A DNA stretch of 64,000 nucleotides from NCBI GenBank assembly GCA_018902755.1, contig JAHIQI010000068.1:1-64000 (forward strand), in the 5' to 3' direction. The notes beneath the pieces were generated by a model. It made no database searches. It saw nothing but the letters and a program-made list of their open reading frames with translations, and was not told where the DNA came from. Below, in pieces: positions 31,648 through 41,022 of this stretch; positions within the stretch are counted from its first letter, which is position 1; each line of letters starts with the position of its first letter. The stretch comes from Pseudomonadota bacterium (lineage in GTDB: Bacteria > Desulfobacterota > Desulfarculia > Desulfarculales > Desulfarculaceae). Both the position numbers and the translations under genes were made by a program.

Positions 31648-32691
31648 ATGCGCATGGGCGATTTCAAACAGACCTACGCCGCCGACGAGGCGGTGTTCCG
31701 CTCGGGCACGGTGCGTTTCTGGCTGGTGGTTCTGTTGTTGGCCATGGCCGCCTTTCCCTTCATGGTGGGGCCATACCTGCTGTACATGGCCAACCTCACC
31801 GGGGTGGCCATCATCGCGGCGGTGGGCCTGAACATCCTCACCGGCGCGGCGGGCCAGATTTCCCTGGGCCACGCCGCCTTCGTGGGCATAGGCGCCTACA
31901 CCAGCGCCATCCTCACCACCAAGCTGGGCCTGCCTTTTCTGGTGTGCCTGCCCCTGTCCGGGCTCGCGGCGGCCTTTTTCGGCATAATCGTGGGCGCGCC
32001 GTCCATGCGCATGAAGGGCCTGTATTTGTGCATCGCCACCTTGGCCGCCCAGGTGATCTTCGACTTCATCTTCGTGCACTGGACCTCGGTGACCGGGGGC
32101 ATCCGGGGCATCAACGTGCCCTCGGCGGAGCTTTTCGGCTACAAGCTGGATACCGAGTTCAAGATGTACTTCGTGACCATACCCATCATGATCGCGGCGA
32201 TAACCGCGGCCCGCAACCTGTTCCGCACCAGGGTGGGCCGGGCCTTCATCGCCATCCGCGACCGCGACATCTCCGCCGAACTCATGGGTATCAACCTTTT
32301 CCAGTACAAGCTCTACGCCTTCGCGGCCAGCAGCTTCTACGCCGGGGTGGCCGGCTGTTTGCAAGTCTACCTGCTCAGGATCGTCACCCCGGAGCACTTC
32401 CCCCTGCACGAGTCCATCCGCTACCTGGCCATGATAATCGTGGGCGGCCTGGGATCGGTGCTGGGCTCCATTTTCGGGGCCATCTTCATGACCATGGTGC
32501 CCGAGGCCCTGCAAAGCGGCTTGGCTTTGTTCCAGGGTATGGACGACAAGCTGATGAGCTACCTGTTCCCGCTGCAAACCGTGGTCTTCGGCCTGTTGAT
32601 CGTGGTGTTTCTGGTCTTCGAGCCCCACGGCCTGGCCGAGATGTGGCGGCGGGTTAAGAACTATTTCCGGCTCTGGCCCTTTGAGCACTAG
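31648..32691 (+). CDS. livM: Branched-chain amino acid-type ABC permease LivM
   Basis: The 347-residue permease partner of LivH has about nine membrane helices. It has the motif IAAVGLNILTGAAGQISLGH near residue 60, ITAARNLFRTRVGRAFIAIR with the EAA-like loop RDRDISAELMGINLFQYKL, and IVGGLGSVLGSIFGAIFM. The first ATG (31648) is followed by another at 31654; neither has a clear Shine-Dalgarno sequence because the inserted element ends four bases upstream, so translation may depend on coupling or be weakened. Confidence 0.9.
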   Translation: MRMGDFKQTYAADEAVFRSGTVRFWLVVLLLAMAAFPFMVGPYLLYMANLTGVAIIAAVGLNILTGAAGQISLGHAAFVGIGAYTSAILTTKLGLPFLVCLPLSGLAAAFFGIIVGAPSMRMKGLYLCIATLAAQVIFDFIFVHWTSVTGGIRGINVPSAELFGYKLDTEFKMYFVTIPIMIAAITAARNLFRTRVGRAFIAIRDRDISAELMGINLFQYKLYAFAASSFYAGVAGCLQVYLLRIVTPEHFPLHESIRYLAMIIVGGLGSVLGSIFGAIFMTMVPEALQSGLALFQGMDDKLMSYLFPLQTVVFGLLIVVFLVFEPHGLAEMWRRVKNYFRLWPFEH

Positions 32692-32802
32692 CGGCCCCAA
32701 GGCGGCCGGGGAGGAGCCGGGAGAGGGACATAGGAGGGATGTCCGGCCATGGCGCAAAAGCGCCGGGCGGGCGTGGGTTTTACCGATGGCGAGGAGGGAT
32801 AG

Positions 32803-33984
32803 ATGAAATCGCTAAGGGTTACCTTGGGAGTAATTTTGACCTTGTGCCTGGTCCTGGGGGCCGGGGCGACGCTGGCGGCGGATACCATCAAGATCACCGC
32901 CCAGCAGCCCATCACCGGGCGCTTCGCCTTTGCGGGCAAGCACATCCACCAGGGCTTGGCCGATTCAATCGCCTATGCCAACGAGCAGGGCGGGGTGGAC
33001 GGCGTCAAGTTCGAGTACATCTACGAGGACAGCGGCTACGACCTCAAGCGGGCGGTGGCGTCGTTCAAGAAGATGATGGCCAAGTACAACCCGGTCATGG
33101 ACTACGGCGAGTCCACCGGACAGGGCAAGGCCCTGGCCCCGGAGATCAACAGCCGCTACCACATAGTCTACGGCTCCACCAGCTTCAGCCAGGAGCTGGC
33201 CGACCGGGCCAAAAACCCCTACATGTTCGTCTCCGGCCCCACCTACGCCCAGCAGTTCGGCATCCTCTTGAAGTACATCGCGGCCAACCCCAAGACCAAG
33301 GGCAAGAAGGCCACGGTGGCCTTTTTCTACAGCGACACCGAGTTCGGCCGCGACCCCATCCCCTATGCCCGGGAAATGGCCAAGAAGCTGGGCGTGGAAG
33401 TGGTGGCCGAGGAAGTGACCGCGGTGGGCGCGGTGGACATCACCAGCCAGCTGTTGGACCTGAAGCGCCACAACCCCGACTACTGCATCTTCCAGGGCTA
33501 CGTGGTGCCGCCCATTCCGTCGATCATCCGCGGGGCCAAGGACTTCGGCCTCAAGACCACCTTCATGGGCACCTTCTGGACCATGTCCAAGATGCTTCTG
33601 GACAAGCTGGGAGCCGACGGCGAAGGCTACATGGGCGTGATGCCCTATGCCTACTGGTATCACACCGACGTGCCCATGATTAAGGTCATCCAGGACTTCA
33701 ACAAGCGCCATCATCCGGATGTGCAATACCGCCCCAACAGCTACATGCAGGGCTGGTTCACCGGCATGGTCTTCGTGAAGCTGGCCAAGATGTGCAAGGC
33801 CAAGGGACTGCCCATCACCGGCCCCAACCTCAAGGACATGATCCCCCAGGTCAAGGACTGGGACACCCAGGGCTTTGCCGGCATGGTGAGCTTCAAGAAC
33901 AGCAACGCCACCGCCGTGGGCAAGGTCTACGTGGGCAAGGGCGGCAAGTTCATGCCGGCCTCGGACTGGATCTACCTGGACTAA
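32803..33984 (+). CDS. livK: ABC transporter periplasmic substrate-binding protein (LivK-like)
   Basis: The 393-residue protein has a signal peptide (VTLGVILTLCLVLGAGATLA, cleavage after LAA) and the two-lobed periplasmic-binding fold of family 4 (HAAT), with ITAQQPITGRFAFAGKHIHQ at the start and FSGP-like and FYSDTEFGRD segments. It captures the substrate for LivFGHM. The substrate could be a branched-chain amino acid or, given the neighbouring acyl-CoA synthetase, an aromatic or fatty acid. Ribosome binding site GAGGAGGG. Confidence 0.9.
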   Translation: MKSLRVTLGVILTLCLVLGAGATLAADTIKITAQQPITGRFAFAGKHIHQGLADSIAYANEQGGVDGVKFEYIYEDSGYDLKRAVASFKKMMAKYNPVMDYGESTGQGKALAPEINSRYHIVYGSTSFSQELADRAKNPYMFVSGPTYAQQFGILLKYIAANPKTKGKKATVAFFYSDTEFGRDPIPYAREMAKKLGVEVVAEEVTAVGAVDITSQLLDLKRHNPDYCIFQGYVVPPIPSIIRGAKDFGLKTTFMGTFWTMSKMLLDKLGADGEGYMGVMPYAYWYHTDVPMIKVIQDFNKRHHPDVQYRPNSYMQGWFTGMVFVKLAKMCKAKGLPITGPNLKDMIPQVKDWDTQGFAGMVSFKNSNATAVGKVYVGKGGKFMPASDWIYLD

Positions 33985-34050
33985 CCCTCACGGGCCGGGG
34001 AGGGAGCCTCCGCGCGGGGCTCCCCTCCGGCCCTATAGGCGAACAAGGCC

Positions 34051-34875
34051 ATGAGTGAGCAGCAATCGGACCAGGAGGCCATCCTCAAGGTCAACAACAT
34101 CGAGGTGGTTTACAACCACGTGGTGCTGGTGCTCAAGGGCCTGTCCCTGCGGGTGCCCAAGGGCCAGATAGTGAGCCTTTTGGGCTCCAACGGGGCGGGC
34201 AAGAGCACCACCCTCAAAGCCATCAGCGGGCTCTTGCCCCTGGAAGACGGCGAGATCACCGACGGGTGGATCGAGTTCGCGGGCGAACAACTTCGCCAGG
34301 AGCTGCCCAACGTGCTGGTGCGCAAGGGCATCTTCCAGGTGATGGAGGGGCGGCGCATCTTCGAGGACCTCACCGTGGAGGAGAACTTGGCCTGCGGGGC
34401 CTACACCCGCCGCGACCGCTCCGGGGTCAAGGCCGACCTGGACAAGTGCTTCGCCTACTTCCCGGTGCTCAAAACCCGGCTGGGACGCCTGGCCGGCTAC
34501 CTGAGCGGAGGCGAGCAGCAGATGCTGGCCATCAGCCGGGCCCTGTTGGCCCGGCCCAAGCTGATGATGCTCGACGAGCCCTCCCTGGGCCTGGCCCCCC
34601 TGTTGGTGGAGGAGATATTCGCCATCATCCAGGAGATCAACCAGAAGGAGGGCACCAGCATCCTTCTGGTGGAGCAGAACGCCCAGATGGCGCTCAGCGT
34701 AAGCTCCTACGGCTACATCATGGAAAACGGCCGGGTGGTGCTGGACGGGCCGGTGGAGCGCCTTTTGGCCGATCAGGACGTGCAGGAATTCTACCTGGGG
34801 CTGGGCCAGAGCGGCGGCCGCAAGAGCTACCGCGAGGTCAAGCATTACAAGCGGAGGAAACGTTGGTTGAGCTGA
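34051..34875 (+). CDS. livF: Branched-chain amino acid-type ABC transporter ATPase LivF
   Basis: The 274-residue second ATPase of the importer shows Walker A (LGSNGAGKSTT), signature LSGGEQQMLAISRAL and Walker B (LMMLDEPSLGLAPLLV). The C-terminal basic tail (KHYKRRKRWLS) contains, in its DNA, the ribosome binding site and start of the next gene, so the two are overlapped by 13 bases. Confidence 0.92.
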   Translation: MSEQQSDQEAILKVNNIEVVYNHVVLVLKGLSLRVPKGQIVSLLGSNGAGKSTTLKAISGLLPLEDGEITDGWIEFAGEQLRQELPNVLVRKGIFQVMEGRRIFEDLTVEENLACGAYTRRDRSGVKADLDKCFAYFPVLKTRLGRLAGYLSGGEQQMLAISRALLARPKLMMLDEPSLGLAPLLVEEIFAIIQEINQKEGTSILLVEQNAQMALSVSSYGYIMENGRVVLDGPVERLLADQDVQEFYLGLGQSGGRKSYREVKHYKRRKRWLS

Positions 34876-36686
34876 GCGGCAAAACCCTGGGCCAGTTCTT
34901 TCTGGAGCAGGTGGCCAAGCGCGGCGACCAGGTGGCGCTCAGGGAAAAGGACTTCGGCATCTGGCAGGAAGTCACCTGGAGCGGCTACCTCGACCATGTG
35001 AAGCACTTCGCCCTGGGGCTGACCACCCTGGGCTTCGGCCGGGGCGACAACCTGGCCATCATCAGCGAGAACTGCCGGGAGTGGCTCTACGCCGACCTGG
35101 CGGCCATCTGCCTGGGTGGGGTGTCGGTGGGGGTGTATCCCACCAGCCCCTACCCCGAGGTCCACTACGTGGTCAAGCACTCGGACAGCAAGTTCGTGGT
35201 GGCCGAGGACCAGGAGCAGACCGACAAGATATTGGAGGTCTGGGACGACCTGCCCTTGATCAACAAGATCATCGTAAAGGATATGAAGGGCCTTCGGCAC
35301 TACCCCCGGGACATCATCATGTCCTTCGAGGCGGTGGAGGAGTTGGGCCGGGAACTGGAGAGGGAGCGGCCCGGCTGGTTCGAAGAGCAGGTGGCCCAGG
35401 GCCGGTCCGATGAGGTGTGCATAATGGTCTACACCTCCGGCACCACCGGCAAGCCCAAGGGGGCCATGATAAACCACGTGAACATCGAGTCCATGACCCT
35501 GGGCACCATCGAGGCCATCAAGGCCAAGGCCGACGACGGGGTGGTGTCCTATCTGCCCCTGTGCCACGTGGCCGAAAAGATCTTCAGCCTGTTTCTGCCC
35601 ATGTACGTGGGCTATCCGGTGAACTTCGCCGAGAGCATCGCCACTATCCAAAGCGACCTGAGGGAGATCGCCCCCTCGGTGTTCCTGGGGGTGCCGCGCA
35701 TTTGGGAGAAGTTGCAATCGGCCATCTACATCAACATCAAGGACTCCAGCCGCCTCAAGCAATGGCTGTTCAAGCGCTGCTACGCGGTGGGCCGGCGCAT
35801 GGCCGGCGAGCGCCTGGAGGGCCGGCAACCGGGCCTGGGGCTCAAGCTGTCCTACGGGCTGGCCTATTGGCTCATGCTTCGGGCCCTGCAAAACTTCGTG
35901 GGCCTAAGGAAGGTACGCTTCTGCTTCTCCGCCGCGGCCAAGGTGAGCCCCGAGGTGCTGCGCTTTTTCCACGACCTGGGCATCAGGGTCAAGGAAGGCT
36001 ACGGCATGACCGAGACCACCGGCCTGAGCTTCATCCACATGGATGACGACATCCGCATGGGCACGGTGGGCAAGCCCATCGCGGGCATAGAGTTCGCCAT
36101 CGCTCCCGACGGGGAGTTGCTCAAGAAGGGCGCCCCGGTGTTCGTGGGCTACTACAAGAACGAGGAGGCCACCCGCCAGACCATCATCGACGGCTGGCTG
36201 CACACCGGCGACATCGCCGAGATAGACCAGCACGGCCACGTCTCCATCGTGGACCGCAAAAAGGACATCATCATCACCAGCGGGGGCAAGAACATCGCCC
36301 CCAGCGAGATCGAGAACGCCCTCAAGGTGAGCCCTTACATCAAGGAGGCCATCGTCATCGGCGAGGGGCGCAACTTCATCGCCGCCCTGATCCAGATCGA
36401 TTTCGACAACGTGGGCAAGTGGGCCACGGATAACCACCTCGCCTACACCAACTTCAAGAACCTGGCCCAAAACCCCGAGGTGACCAGCCTGATCCAGGCC
36501 GAGGTGGACCGGGTCAACGCCCAGTTCGCCCGGGTGGAGAATGTGCGCAAATTCCTCTTGCTGACCAAGGAGTTGGACCACGACGACGACGAGCTCACCG
36601 CCACCATGAAGGTGCGCCGGGCCAACATCTACCAGAAGTTCGCCACGGAGATAGAGCAGGTATACGGGGGGAGGGCCGGGGGCTAG
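34863..36686 (+). CDS. AMP-dependent acyl-CoA synthetase (long-chain type)
   Basis: The 607-residue enzyme activates a carboxylic acid to its CoA thioester using ATP. It shows the P-loop-like YTSGTTGKPKGAM, the acyl-adenylate motif GYGMTETTGLSF and GWLHTGDIAEID with DRKKDIIITSGGKNIAPSEIE at the C-terminal subdomain. TTG 34863 is chosen since GGAGGA lies 5 bases upstream and it overlaps the livF end; the open frame extends far upstream inside livF. It is the last gene of the TetR-liv operon and probably activates what the transporter imports. Confidence 0.88.
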   Translation: MVELSGKTLGQFFLEQVAKRGDQVALREKDFGIWQEVTWSGYLDHVKHFALGLTTLGFGRGDNLAIISENCREWLYADLAAICLGGVSVGVYPTSPYPEVHYVVKHSDSKFVVAEDQEQTDKILEVWDDLPLINKIIVKDMKGLRHYPRDIIMSFEAVEELGRELERERPGWFEEQVAQGRSDEVCIMVYTSGTTGKPKGAMINHVNIESMTLGTIEAIKAKADDGVVSYLPLCHVAEKIFSLFLPMYVGYPVNFAESIATIQSDLREIAPSVFLGVPRIWEKLQSAIYINIKDSSRLKQWLFKRCYAVGRRMAGERLEGRQPGLGLKLSYGLAYWLMLRALQNFVGLRKVRFCFSAAAKVSPEVLRFFHDLGIRVKEGYGMTETTGLSFIHMDDDIRMGTVGKPIAGIEFAIAPDGELLKKGAPVFVGYYKNEEATRQTIIDGWLHTGDIAEIDQHGHVSIVDRKKDIIITSGGKNIAPSEIENALKVSPYIKEAIVIGEGRNFIAALIQIDFDNVGKWATDNHLAYTNFKNLAQNPEVTSLIQAEVDRVNAQFARVENVRKFLLLTKELDHDDDELTATMKVRRANIYQKFATEIEQVYGGRAGG

Positions 36687-36988
36687 CCTAGCCGTTTTCA
36701 TCACCAAATTAGGCATGATACCCTTTCGCGTCCAAAGGCACCAAGGGCTCTAGCAAATGAACTGAGTAGGAAGCGGGGCTAGGGAAGGTGAGTTTGCAAC
36801 CCTAGATTAATTAGCATATATTTCGGCAGATGGATCGGCAGATATATGGGTATAAAATTTGACTTTATTTTTAGTTGCAATATTTTAAATAAAATTATAC
36901 TAATAGTTGTAGAAGGTTATGCGCGATATGCCAGATAGAGGTATCGGCATAATAATCGGCAAATAAACCGGCAAAAAGTCTGTAGGAT
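36687..36988 (+). promoter_or_regulatory. AT-rich fic upstream region with CGGCA repeats
   Basis: The gap has no gene. It is much more AT-rich than its surroundings. CGGCA occurs five times, two before and three after the probable promoter (TTGACT, 16 bases, TATTTT near 36860). Such bracketing repeats could be an operator for control of fic. Alternatively they are chance repeats. Confidence 0.45.
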
Positions 36989-38206
36989 ATGTACGAGCAC
37001 ATTTCACAAATGGAACCACTTCTGCCAAGCCGGCCAGAAGCTTTGGAAGATAAGGCCGTTCAATTAATTTCTAATTCAGCTTTGCTGGCGGGGCGTCTAC
37101 CCGAAGCCACTCAAAAGACGCTAACCGAACTGTTGCGCATTACCAATAGCTACTACTCAAATCGCATCGAGGGACACAGCACCCATCCTGTAGACATAGA
37201 ACGCGCAATGCACCAAGACTATGCAACCGACCCGGCCAAGCGCCTTTTACAAATTGAAAGTATTGCACACATTGCATGCCAAAAACTGGTGGAAGAAAAG
37301 ATAGAAAAGAATAATAACCTCAACGTGGCAAGCCCTGAATTCCTATGTTGGATTCACAAGGAATTTTATGAAAGATTGCCCGAAGAATTTCATACGGTAA
37401 GAAACGAGAATACTGGTGAGGAAGAAACGGTAGTACCAGGAAAATTGCGTACACGGGAAGTTCAGGTCGGTAGGCATATTGGCCCACGTGCGGATTCCCT
37501 GAATAGTTTCCTAGAACGATTTGCTTCTTTTTATAAACGCGGGACTCGCCACGGTGTATTGCCTATCATAGCTGTTGCTGCCTCACATCAACGTTTAATG
37601 TGGATTCATCCCTTCCTTGATGGCAACGGGAGAGTAGCGCGTCTTTATACAGATGCCTGTTTACTTCAAATTCCCCTGAGCGGGTATGGTATGTGGAATG
37701 TTAGTAGAGGATTAGCTAGGCAACGGGATGACTACATGCAGGACTTGGCCTACGCAGATGCCCATCGCCAAGGAGATTATGATGGTCGAGGAAATCTTTC
37801 AGATAAAGGTATAACTAACTTCTGTAATTTTTTTCTCGATGTTTGTTTAGACCAAACTAAATATATGAGAGGGCTATTAGAGACCGACACCTTAAATGAT
37901 CGTATAAAAGGATATGTGAAGTTAAGGCAAGAAAAGGTTATTTTGCCACCCAAGCCATTTTCTCCAACAATCAAAGCTGGCGCTGCCGTGATGTTGCAAG
38001 AAGCTCTATTGAGAGGCCAGGTTGCGAGGGGGCAGATCGTTTCACTTGCAGGAATGGCCGAGCGGACCGGACGCGACGTGTTGAATCAGATGTTGGAGGA
38101 AGGTTTGCTGGTTTCAGACACTCCTAAAGGGCCAGTGCGCCTAGGGTTGCCGACACATTTCGCCCAATACTTATTCCCGGATCTATTTCCGCCGGGTATT
38201 GGATAG
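36989..38206 (+). CDS. Fic-domain protein (AMPylator) with built-in inhibitory helix
   Basis: The 405-residue class II Fic protein carries an N-terminal inhibitory motif (SNRIEG, residues 57-62; S-xxx-E-G) that blocks the active site. The core motif is HPFLDGNGRVAR (207-218), in which His is catalytic and Asp/Arg bind metal and ATP. The C-terminal part ends in a winged-helix-like segment (GQIVSLAGMAERTGRDVLNQ). Fic enzymes usually AMPylate target proteins. Its base composition is clearly AT-richer than its neighbours, which points to recent acquisition. It lies just outside island 2, before the displaced tRNA terminator. Confidence 0.9.
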   Translation: MYEHISQMEPLLPSRPEALEDKAVQLISNSALLAGRLPEATQKTLTELLRITNSYYSNRIEGHSTHPVDIERAMHQDYATDPAKRLLQIESIAHIACQKLVEEKIEKNNNLNVASPEFLCWIHKEFYERLPEEFHTVRNENTGEEETVVPGKLRTREVQVGRHIGPRADSLNSFLERFASFYKRGTRHGVLPIIAVAASHQRLMWIHPFLDGNGRVARLYTDACLLQIPLSGYGMWNVSRGLARQRDDYMQDLAYADAHRQGDYDGRGNLSDKGITNFCNFFLDVCLDQTKYMRGLLETDTLNDRIKGYVKLRQEKVILPPKPFSPTIKAGAAVMLQEALLRGQVARGQIVSLAGMAERTGRDVLNQMLEEGLLVSDTPKGPVRLGLPTHFAQYLFPDLFPPGIG

Positions 38207-38247
38207 CTTTTAGATTGGTGCAAAAACAATCCCAGCCACAATTGCGC

Positions 38248-38287
38248 AAAAAAAGAGGCCTTGCGCGTTTAGCAGCGCAAGGCCTCT
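38248..38287 (-). terminator. Displaced terminator of tRNA-Ser(CGA)
   Basis: A perfect 13-bp stem AGAGGCCTTGCGC (38254-38266) and GCGCAAGGCCTCT (38275-38287) is followed on the - strand by seven T. It lies 12 bases from the left att copy. Before integration it would have directly followed the tRNA now at 53660-53755. Confidence 0.8.
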
Positions 38288-38298
38288 AGCTGTTTAAA

Positions 38299-38316
38299 GT
38301 GGCGGAGAGGGTGGGA
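38299..38316 (+). repeat. attL of island 2 (18-bp tRNA 3' end copy)
   Basis: GTGGCGGAGAGGGTGGGA is identical to 53659-53676, the 3' end of tRNA-Ser(CGA). The homology stops after this. A phage-type integrase crossing in the tRNA 3' end leaves exactly such a short copy. Confidence 0.85.
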
Positions 38317-38420
38317 ACCTCGTGGCTAACCACTCAACAGTCATGATATCAAGCACTTATCCTTGTAACGCTGACTCGTAATGTAACATCTCACTGTAAC
38401 AGTATCAAGGCTAAATCGGC
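38317..38420. promoter_or_regulatory. Left inner end of island 2 with arm-type repeats
   Basis: TGTAAC occurs three times here (near 38363, 38382 and 38394); the last copy, CACTGTAACAGT, recurs just before the integrase gene at the other end (53574-53585). These are likely binding sites of the island integrase. No gene is seen. Confidence 0.5.
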
Positions 38421-39215
38421 CTATGGCCGTGTCCTTGCCACCACCCCTTTCGGGTATGGCGAGCTGGTGTAGGTGCCCAGCTTGTCCCGTTCCCCCTTGA
38501 AGGTCCTGATGTCCTCCAGCCGGTGATCCGCCAGCAACTCCACCGCCCCCGCTAGGTCCTGGCCGATGTGCCTCAGCACCCGCCCCCGGCTCTTGGGATA
38601 CCAATGCTTCTCCTCGACCACCCTAACCGGGGGTAGGCCAGGGTGAAGGGGGTGGGGCCTTTTCCGCTCCCAGCGCTTGTGTGTCCCGCTGACCATGCGG
38701 TGAACAAGCTTGGCGGCCTGGACGCGCTTGAACTCAGGCTTGAGGTCTGGCTGAGGGTCATCCTTCAGCACCATCTCAACGGCCAGCCAGGCGGCCACGG
38801 GGAGCCTAGGATCAACCTCAGAGGCCCTCAGCCTGGCCCAGAGCGCCGTTCCCCGTTCACGAGGGGATAACCCCCGGAGGCGGAAGGCTTCTGCCTTCTG
38901 GCCGGATCGATTGTACAAACCCCGCACCTTGCCCACGGCATCCTTTACCCAGAAGTCCTCCTCATGCGCCATCATCCAAACCAGAGCGGCCTGGCGGTAG
39001 GGATTGAGGACCTGGGCGGGGTAGGACTTCTTGGTGGGGCTGCCATGCCGCTGGTAATGGTCTGCATGGCGGCGACAGTAGAGGCGGTCCAGGCCATCGG
39101 CGGTTCCTGCCCTGGCTGGCTGGCCGCAGTGGATGACGCGGCAGTATGAGTACATGTGGTCAGGTTGCGTGGCTCTGGCCTTGACGTCCTTTGCCCTTTT
39201 GTCCAAGTTGCTCAT
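38421..39215 (-). CDS. Hypothetical protein with zinc-finger-like N-terminus
   Basis: The 264-residue protein is of unknown function. The N-terminal part has paired Cys/His (CRVIHCGQPARAG, then LYCRRHADHYQRHGSP), a pattern also seen at the start of phage HNH-type proteins and likely to bind zinc. The remainder is helical and basic. ATG 39215 is used (AAGG upstream). It lies 135 bases after the polymerase-like gene on the same strand, and the two may form one operon. Confidence 0.65.
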   Translation of the reverse strand: MSNLDKRAKDVKARATQPDHMYSYCRVIHCGQPARAGTADGLDRLYCRRHADHYQRHGSPTKKSYPAQVLNPYRQAALVWMMAHEEDFWVKDAVGKVRGLYNRSGQKAEAFRLRGLSPRERGTALWARLRASEVDPRLPVAAWLAVEMVLKDDPQPDLKPEFKRVQAAKLVHRMVSGTHKRWERKRPHPLHPGLPPVRVVEEKHWYPKSRGRVLRHIGQDLAGAVELLADHRLEDIRTFKGERDKLGTYTSSPYPKGVVARTRP

Positions 39216-39350
39216 GGCCAAGCCTTACGACCCCCTCATAAGGAGGGTGGTGGGATTAATATAGGATATACTTAAAGTGAGGTGTCAGTTAAGGAGTACC
39301 ATAGGTACCACCTACTCCATCCCCCACCTCATATGCCCACCCCTGGTGTC

Positions 39351-40646
39351 CTACTCCTCCTCCACCATCCCCCGTATCCCTGTGTGCTGCTTGAACACCG
39401 ACTCCATGATGGACTTGGTTAGCTGCTTACCAGAGGCAGGCACCACCACGGCATCAAAGACGGGCAGCCCCACCACCCCAGCCTCCATCACCTGGAGCAA
39501 GACATCGATGAGTATCTCGCTCTCGCGAAACATGAGGTTGTAGCCGATGCCGGTAAAGAAGTGTTGGAAGATGGGGGCATGGACTTCCTGGAGGCCATCC
39601 ATAACGGGGCTTATACCGATTCGCTTAGGGAATAGGCTTGCGGTACCACTAGGTAGGCGTTCGAGAGGCTTCTGGCTGTAGAGGGCAGCGTTGAACACCT
39701 TCTTGATCCCTGGCCTGTAGTCTTCCAAGCCGGGGAGGAAGTAGGCGTCGTCCTGGGGAGGGGTGGCACCTTCCAGCGCATAAAGGAGGCGTGGAGCCAT
39801 CTGACTGTAATCTAGGGACACCACGTCTTCCCCATTGATGCTAATGCCTGCCCGCCTGACATCTTTATGCAGCCTCTGCCAGAATCCCCCAAACAGCCTA
39901 CCTCCCTGCTCGAAGGAACTGTTGTTGAAGACGCGTTCCAGGTGACGGTCGGTGTAATCGACCACCTTCTCGCCCTCGTAGTACTCATCAAAAGTGATGT
40001 CGGCCTGGGCCAGCCACTGGTTGATGTCTGCCACCTCCCGGCGGTAGGCATTGGTGGTATCGTCATCGGTGTAATCAACCTTGCCTCCGCCGTCCCAGTA
40101 GTTGTCCTTGGGCCTCTTGAGGATGATTACCTCGCCATCCGGGGAAAGCTTGAGGTCAGACAACTCCACCCCATGCTCCCTGACCCGGCTCAGGAGACGC
40201 TTGCCCGCCCTTATGGTTGTCTGTCTGCCTGGGCCGAAGTGGTTGGAGTAGGCAGCGTATCCCTTGGACAGTTCGATGAAGTTCATCTCAGGCGTAGCGA
40301 GGTGCTCCAGTAGCACAGGGAGGGTCTCACGCATGACCGGTGACTTGTAGCGGTCCTTCCGCCCCAGAACCTCTTTGCTCAGCGGTACAGCAACCCAGCC
40401 ATCTGGCTTGGTAAGCACCCGATGCATCAGGTCACAGACGATAGCGGACATCTGGGTCTCGGAGGTCTCTTGGTCGACCTGTCTCCTGCTGCGCTTGCGG
40501 AGTCCGTGGTGCCGCTCGAAATTCTGGAACTGGTTGGTGATGTCGGCGACGATTGCCCTGGCCTTATCGGTGCGTGGCCTACGGTGGGGGTTGAAGGGCC
40601 TGTCGCGAGGGAGCTCCTCTGGTGTTTCCTGCTTTGGTGTGTTCAT
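39351..40646 (-). CDS. Putative polymerase-palm-like protein of mobile elements
   Basis: The 431-residue protein resembles a family found on bacterial mobile elements. It carries FNNSSFEQGGRLFGGFWQRL, then VVSLDYSQMAPRLLYALEG (Asp 279), then LPVFDAVVVPASGKQL (Asp 398). The first acidic motif looks like motif A of family A polymerases (DYSQIELRLLA) and the second has the place and shape of motif C. A nucleotidyl-transfer role is therefore conceivable but not shown. ATG 40646 is used; the open frame extends upstream. It reads divergently from the cas operon. Confidence 0.65.
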   Translation of the reverse strand: MNTPKQETPEELPRDRPFNPHRRPRTDKARAIVADITNQFQNFERHHGLRKRSRRQVDQETSETQMSAIVCDLMHRVLTKPDGWVAVPLSKEVLGRKDRYKSPVMRETLPVLLEHLATPEMNFIELSKGYAAYSNHFGPGRQTTIRAGKRLLSRVREHGVELSDLKLSPDGEVIILKRPKDNYWDGGGKVDYTDDDTTNAYRREVADINQWLAQADITFDEYYEGEKVVDYTDRHLERVFNNSSFEQGGRLFGGFWQRLHKDVRRAGISINGEDVVSLDYSQMAPRLLYALEGATPPQDDAYFLPGLEDYRPGIKKVFNAALYSQKPLERLPSGTASLFPKRIGISPVMDGLQEVHAPIFQHFFTGIGYNLMFRESEILIDVLLQVMEAGVVGLPVFDAVVVPASGKQLTKSIMESVFKQHTGIRGMVEEE

Positions 40647-41022
40647 CACGGGTGTATTCCAGCAAGAATATGGACGCCCCGCACTACGGAAAGGGCGCAA
40701 AATTGGAGACAAAGGTAAAGGTGAAAAAGATGGAGGTCAAGCATAGACCCGTCTAGCATGCCAATCTTCTGCATCAGCAAAGCCATGAAGTGTCTTCAGC
40801 TGGCCAACTTGTGTCCCGGCCGTAACATGAAGTAAGATTCTCCTACTCCGCATCTGAGATTAACCCTGCGAAGCCCGGCATCGGCTAAACGACCTGCTCT
40901 TGGCTCAGCTAAGACCCTGCCTGCTCCAACTGAGCCAATCCACACGTCATCAGCCACATGGGGAAGTTGGAGGCTGGTAGGCAGCCTGGACTCTCCGCGA
41001 GGTTGGAAAAGGGCCACAATTG
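40647..41022. other. Divergent intergenic region before cas3
   Basis: This stretch separates the polymerase-like gene and the cas operon. It must hold both promoters. No box pair is convincing and I see no gene or cas remnant. Confidence 0.4.

Noticed and set aside
38299..38340. A complete tRNA-Ser gene at the left end of island 2
   Set aside because: Only the first 18 bases match; the rest (AACCTCGTGGC...) does not fold as a tRNA. It is an att copy.
40647..41022. A decayed cas1, cas2 or regulator gene upstream of cas3
   Set aside because: No frame in this stretch shows a Cas1, Cas2, Cas4 or WYL-type pattern.
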